This document shows, one piece after another, positions 33,405 through 36,606 of a stretch of 36,606 nt of DNA. The notes under the pieces are model-generated. The model saw only the letters and a program-made list of their open reading frames with translations, searched no databases and was not told where the DNA came from. Made by a program: the position numbers and the translations under genes. Source of the DNA: Desulfovibrio sp. (GTDB lineage: Bacteria > Desulfobacterota > Desulfovibrionia > Desulfovibrionales > Desulfovibrionaceae); the NCBI GenBank assembly GCA_031276485.1, contig JAISMY010000016.1, positions 1-36,606 of the forward strand, in the 5' to 3' direction. Within the stretch, counting starts at the first letter, position 1. Every line of letters begins with the position of its first letter.

Positions 33405-33858
33405 AAGGGTATTCTCAAAAAAAAAGACCGCTTGCGCCCTGCATGAGCATGTCGGCAAGGAGGAAGCCCTTACTTGGGGCAAATTCCGCGACCGGCTGGT
33501 TACGATCCGGGATGTCGACGCTTACACGCCGCCTGAAAGCGCGCTTCCGGGCGGGATTGCGGAAAAGGGCTTTTCCTTTTTGCAGCATGAGATTGAACAG
33601 CCTGCGGAGCTGGCGGTAGGCGTTTTCCTGTTCATGGTCAGGAGTCAATTTTTCCATGACGCGAACAAAAGAACGGCTTCACTTATGCTGAACGGCGTCT
33701 TGCTGCAAAACAGCCTGTTCCCTGTTGCGATTATGAACCGGGATTCGGAAGAATTTCATACCAGGCTGCACGATTTTTACAACACCGGAAACGCGACGGC
33801 CATGATGGACTTTTTCGTCGAGGCGACGGCGCGGTTGTACCGGAGTCCCGCGCCGTGA
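33385..33858 (+). CDS. Fic-domain protein with degenerate catalytic motif
   Basis: 157 residues if started at the ATG at 33385, which overlaps the toxin gene by 20 bases and has no good ribosome site. The Fic core is visible: ALTWGKFRDRLVTI, AVGVFLFMVRSQFFHDANKRTASLMLNG and DFYNTGNATAMMDFF. The motif HPFx(D)GN(K)R reads QFFHDANKR (residues 88-96): the catalytic His is Gln and the first Gly is Ala. Fic enzymes AMPylate targets using that His, so the normal reaction is doubtful, though a subgroup with this form seems to exist. Nine consecutive A's near codon 12 could cause slippage. It is probably the third gene of the TA operon. Confidence 0.7.
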   Translation: MSGISYRRVFSKKKTACALHEHVGKEEALTWGKFRDRLVTIRDVDAYTPPESALPGGIAEKGFSFLQHEIEQPAELAVGVFLFMVRSQFFHDANKRTASLMLNGVLLQNSLFPVAIMNRDSEEFHTRLHDFYNTGNATAMMDFFVEATARLYRSPAP

Positions 33859-33930
33859 TTTTGCCGATATGACGCCTTTTGACATTCTTCGCCGCCTGAA
33901 GTCGAGGGAAGATGCCAAGTATTTCAGTAG

Positions 33931-35223
33931 TTAAATTTCTGAAATAATAGCGTCATAAACGAACTCTGTCGAAGTAAAGAGATGACTTAGCAGACCTGCC
34001 CGGAATTCCAGAACTTGTTCCCATGACGCACGTACATGATCCGCATGTGCGAGAATATTTTTAGCGTTTGGCTCAATGTTTGCGGGCAGCAACAGCACTT
34101 TGCCGGGAGTCATGGTATAGATGGGATCGCAGCTAAAATTTGAATGGAGCAGACAGACAGGTTTGTTCAAAGCAAGCGCATCAGCAACCATGTTGCTGCC
34201 AAAGCTCACCATAAGACGACAAGAGCTCAGGTCATGGATGTAAGGCTCATATTGATCAAGCATTATGAAACGCTGCCGCACGGCCGGCGAAAGGTTGGCT
34301 AAGATTTCATTGCGGAAGTTTTCAATAGCATATGTTCTTTCGAGGGGATGAGGTTTATATTTAATAATTGCATCTGAATCAGTAAGCAATGAAAGGATTA
34401 TTTGCTTCCAAGAAATTTGTGAATCAAGATAAATGTGATTGCCAACGCAAAATATCTCGTTATCCTCCTTCGCGTTGATACAATTATATGAATCAAGTTT
34501 GTTGTATCCCGATGGAATTACCTTATCAGATAATTTATAGAAAAAATTTTTGTGATATTCTCCCCATACAAAATATCGCTTCATATTCTTTTCGTAAAAG
34601 TCTTTTTGATTATTAGGCATTTTATAGAATGTCGATAGAGAGTGTCGCATGCAAAAAATTGGTGGACAGTCGAAAAATCTAGGCCAACCTTGATAAAACC
34701 CCCGCAAGGGGTGACTTGTCCACTCATCCTGTAAAATGAATTCAATATTAAAATTTTTAAAAAGTGTCATGAACAATATTGCAAAGTCATCGCGTTTGGC
34801 TTCTAACTCGTATTGTCCTGAAAAAATATTGGCATATAATGCCGGGATGTTGTTTTGCATACAGTATACAGAGTTCATATTCTGCCACACAGTCATATAA
34901 ATAATTTGATAATCTTTTGACTTTAAATATTTTAAAAGCGGATTAAAATGTTCCATATTTCTGTAATCGTTAAAAAATACAAGAACACTTTTCTTATGTG
35001 GAACATAACTAGCTATATTATTACTATTTATAGACTGTATCGAGGAAGAATAATTTTGTAAAGAATTGAAAAAATTATTTTCAAGCATCATACTTATCTG
35101 ATGCTTGCCAAACTTGGCATAATAATCAGAAAAGATATCAAGCAGTTCTTTGCATGCAATAAAATTTTTTCTATCAGAAAATAAGCGTAAAATATATTTT
35201 AATCCTGTAAAATACCTATGCAT
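33931..35223 (-). CDS. GT-B-like transferase, CDP-glycerol glycerophosphotransferase type
   Basis: 430 residues from the ATG at 35223, with GAGG 8 bases upstream. The C-terminal half has the nucleotide-binding pattern of GT-B/CDP-glycerophosphotransferase proteins: DAIIKYKPHPLER, MLDQYEPYIHDLSSCRLMVSFGSNMVADALALNKPVCLL. The N-terminal half is less conserved-looking (VLVFFNDYRNMEHFNPLLKYL, FILQDEWTSHPLRGFYQGWP). Such proteins transfer sugar or glycerol phosphate in capsule or LPS assembly at the inner membrane. Codons and bases are much more AT-rich than in neighbouring genes, indicating acquisition. The substrate is unknown. Confidence 0.65.
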   Translation of the reverse strand: MHRYFTGLKYILRLFSDRKNFIACKELLDIFSDYYAKFGKHQISMMLENNFFNSLQNYSSSIQSINSNNIASYVPHKKSVLVFFNDYRNMEHFNPLLKYLKSKDYQIIYMTVWQNMNSVYCMQNNIPALYANIFSGQYELEAKRDDFAILFMTLFKNFNIEFILQDEWTSHPLRGFYQGWPRFFDCPPIFCMRHSLSTFYKMPNNQKDFYEKNMKRYFVWGEYHKNFFYKLSDKVIPSGYNKLDSYNCINAKEDNEIFCVGNHIYLDSQISWKQIILSLLTDSDAIIKYKPHPLERTYAIENFRNEILANLSPAVRQRFIMLDQYEPYIHDLSSCRLMVSFGSNMVADALALNKPVCLLHSNFSCDPIYTMTPGKVLLLPANIEPNAKNILAHADHVRASWEQVLEFRAGLLSHLFTSTEFVYDAIISEI

Positions 35224-35512
35224 ATATCATACCTCATTATTAATCAAAAGATATTTTAATTTATAAAACTATTATATAACGTAAAGTTATATAACATAAA
35301 AATATACGCGATACCTCATAATTCGCAATAAAATATTCTGAAGAAGTTGATATAACTTTTGTAGTTAAGAAAATAATGCATATTACACAGCCATAAATTA
35401 TTTAACATATTGTAATAAATATTTCCTGTATACTACAAAATTTAAAACTAAGTGGCGATTTGGTATTCGCAATTGGTACTAGTATTATATATATAATAAA
35501 ATTTAAACTGCT
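35224..35512. other. AT-rich intergenic gap
   Basis: Almost entirely A and T with many short TATA-like runs; I see no convincing gene, terminator or unique promoter. It separates the two transferase genes. Confidence 0.5.
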
Positions 35513-36606
35513 TTAATTCAAAAAAATTTTTTGTTGTATATTTCTCATAAGTCTCCAAATCATAGGATATCTTTTCAAGAAATGTAGTTTTTGTTTAATA
35601 TATTCAGTTTTAGTTTTATAAGTATTTAAAGTGTTGCATTTAAAATGTATCATAGGATACATGTCATGTATTACATTAATATCTTTTTCGTTTATCAAAT
35701 TAACTTCATCAGATTTTTTGCTGATACATGTAAAAGATTTTACAGAATGACTATCTCTTGCAGATAAAAACAGAAAGTGGGCAAACATAGCATCTAAATC
35801 GATAGGTGTAGATATAACGTCTGAAGAAAGAATGTTTCCTGAAAAAAGAAAATTGCCTAGAGATTTTATATCTGAGACATTGTAGATATACCAAGGAATG
35901 TGATTATTACTATCTCCAGATTGCTCAATAAGAACCTGAGAGTAGACACAATCGTACTTATTTACGTTCATAATATATGCTAGCTTGGCAAAATGATTCC
36001 TCAATACAAGTTCATTAGGAAGTACAATGGCAAAAAAGTCATTTTTATCGATCATAGAAAGAAAATTTGCAATTGCAGGGCCAAATTTTCCTTCTTCATT
36101 AAGAGTAAGATGTCTAATATTATCTTTCTGTAGTATGTTGTGAAATGTATCTTTCTTATTTTCTGCGCAACAAATAAAATTTTCTATGTTGCATGCACTA
36201 TTTCCATGTAGACTATATGAGATGTCATTAACCTCATCCCCGCACAGGTAACAAATTTTTATGCGCCTTACGGTATCCATAGCATACATATCATGCAATT
36301 TGCCCTTCCTTTCTTCCAATTCGGCGTATATGCGTTGTAAAGATTGCTTAAGTTGAAATTTTTGGAGGAACAGTTCTTGCGCTTCTTTCGCCTGTACATA
36401 TGCCTTTTCATAATTCTCATTTATGTCGTACAGATATCGCTCGATCTGTCGACATTGCTCAGATAGCGGATCATCTGTATCAATATAATGGAAAAGCTCT
36501 CCAAAATGTCTGCGGGCGAATTTATTCTGGTCGCAAATGATGTTCGCCCCGGCTGCAAGTGACTCAAACAATCTATTGGACATAAGTTCAGAATCAATAT
36601 GCGCCT
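35513..36606 (-). CDS. Glycosyltransferase, two-domain (5' end outside window)
   Basis: The frame stays open to the window edge (…HIDSELMSNRLFESLAAGAN), so the ATG at 36583 is internal. The first 90 visible residues are the end of a GT-B/GT1-like domain: the MSNRLFESLAAGA motif is the nucleotide-sugar site, followed by FARRHFGELFHYIDTDDP and a helix. After a linker with CYLCGDEV, a second domain begins (NIENFICCAENKKDTFHNIL, IDKNDFFAIVLPNELVLRNHF), which resembles a GT2-like GT-A fold but lacks an obvious DxD. It likely builds surface polysaccharide together with the neighbouring transferase. Strongly AT-rich. Confidence 0.7.
   Translation of the reverse strand, partial: AHIDSELMSNRLFESLAAGANIICDQNKFARRHFGELFHYIDTDDPLSEQCRQIERYLYDINENYEKAYVQAKEAQELFLQKFQLKQSLQRIYAELEERKGKLHDMYAMDTVRRIKICYLCGDEVNDISYSLHGNSACNIENFICCAENKKDTFHNILQKDNIRHLTLNEEGKFGPAIANFLSMIDKNDFFAIVLPNELVLRNHFAKLAYIMNVNKYDCVYSQVLIEQSGDSNNHIPWYIYNVSDIKSLGNFLFSGNILSSDVISTPIDLDAMFAHFLFLSARDSHSVKSFTCISKKSDEVNLINEKDINVIHDMYPMIHFKCNTLNTYKTKTEYIKQKLHFLKRYPMIWRLMRNIQQKIFLN

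Noticed and set aside
33870-33935. 21-codon frame MTPFDILRRLK... after the Fic gene
   Set aside because: No ribosome site and too short to judge; possibly a remnant.
33920-33946. TATTTCAG/CTGAAATA stem between the convergent Fic and transferase genes
   Set aside because: Only 8 A/T-rich pairs with an 11-base loop; too weak to call a terminator.

Overview
The window is GC-rich bacterial chromosome. It most resembles a Desulfovibrio-type deltaproteobacterium (Desulfovibrionales). The signs are a MucR/Ros regulator, a DivIVA-YggT-YggU cluster, a class I ilvB-ilvN-ilvC operon led by a DUF465 (YdcH-like) gene, a clear sigma-54 promoter, and a giant VCBS/type-I-secreted protein. The taxon is inferred from gene content; no rRNA or tRNA is present to confirm it.

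Layout. 1-5763: C-terminal part of a huge VCBS-repeat adhesin with a type I secretion signal. 5764-7206: mostly non-coding DNA with hairpins, a dispersed inverted repeat, an AT-rich transposase remnant and a 45-codon secreted or membrane peptide gene with its own terminator. 7207-7886: an unknown gene behind a sigma-54 promoter. 8063-11699 (minus): the branched-chain amino-acid operon (DUF465 gene, ilvB, ilvN, ilvC). 12020-14873 (minus): yggU, divIVA, yggT, a HAD phosphatase and an unknown gene, with several overlapping ends. 14990-17746 (minus): an alpha/beta-hydrolase-like exported protein and a D-2-hydroxyacid dehydrogenase. 17880-19605 (plus): a membrane protein and a low-complexity lipoprotein, each followed by tandem copies of its own 3' end. 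20174-20581: mucR.

20693-32395 is a BPP-1/T7-like podovirus structural and lysis module on the minus strand: scaffold, major capsid, Bbp16-type cement protein, gp11-, gp12-, gp13- and gp14-like proteins, tail fibre, an Mtd/C-type-lectin receptor-binding protein, a SAR-type GH24 endolysin and a holin. All frames are open, but terminase, portal, the large internal virion proteins, integrase, replication genes and the DGR reverse transcriptase are absent from the window. A strong sigma-70-like promoter lies directly upstream of the scaffold gene. Two plus-strand genes (a BASS-family transporter and a 75-aa unknown) sit inside the module like cargo.

32635-33858 (plus): a DUF1778/GNAT (TacAT-like) toxin-antitoxin pair and a Fic-domain gene lacking the catalytic His. 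From about 33931 to the end the base composition becomes strongly AT-rich, and two minus-strand glycosyltransferase-like genes mark an acquired surface-polysaccharide locus.

The main unexplained signals are: repeated 3'-end tandem duplications downstream of three unrelated genes; two families of dispersed intergenic hairpins; the packaging-less phage module under a host-like promoter; and atypical active-site residues in IlvC, the hydrolase and the Fic protein.
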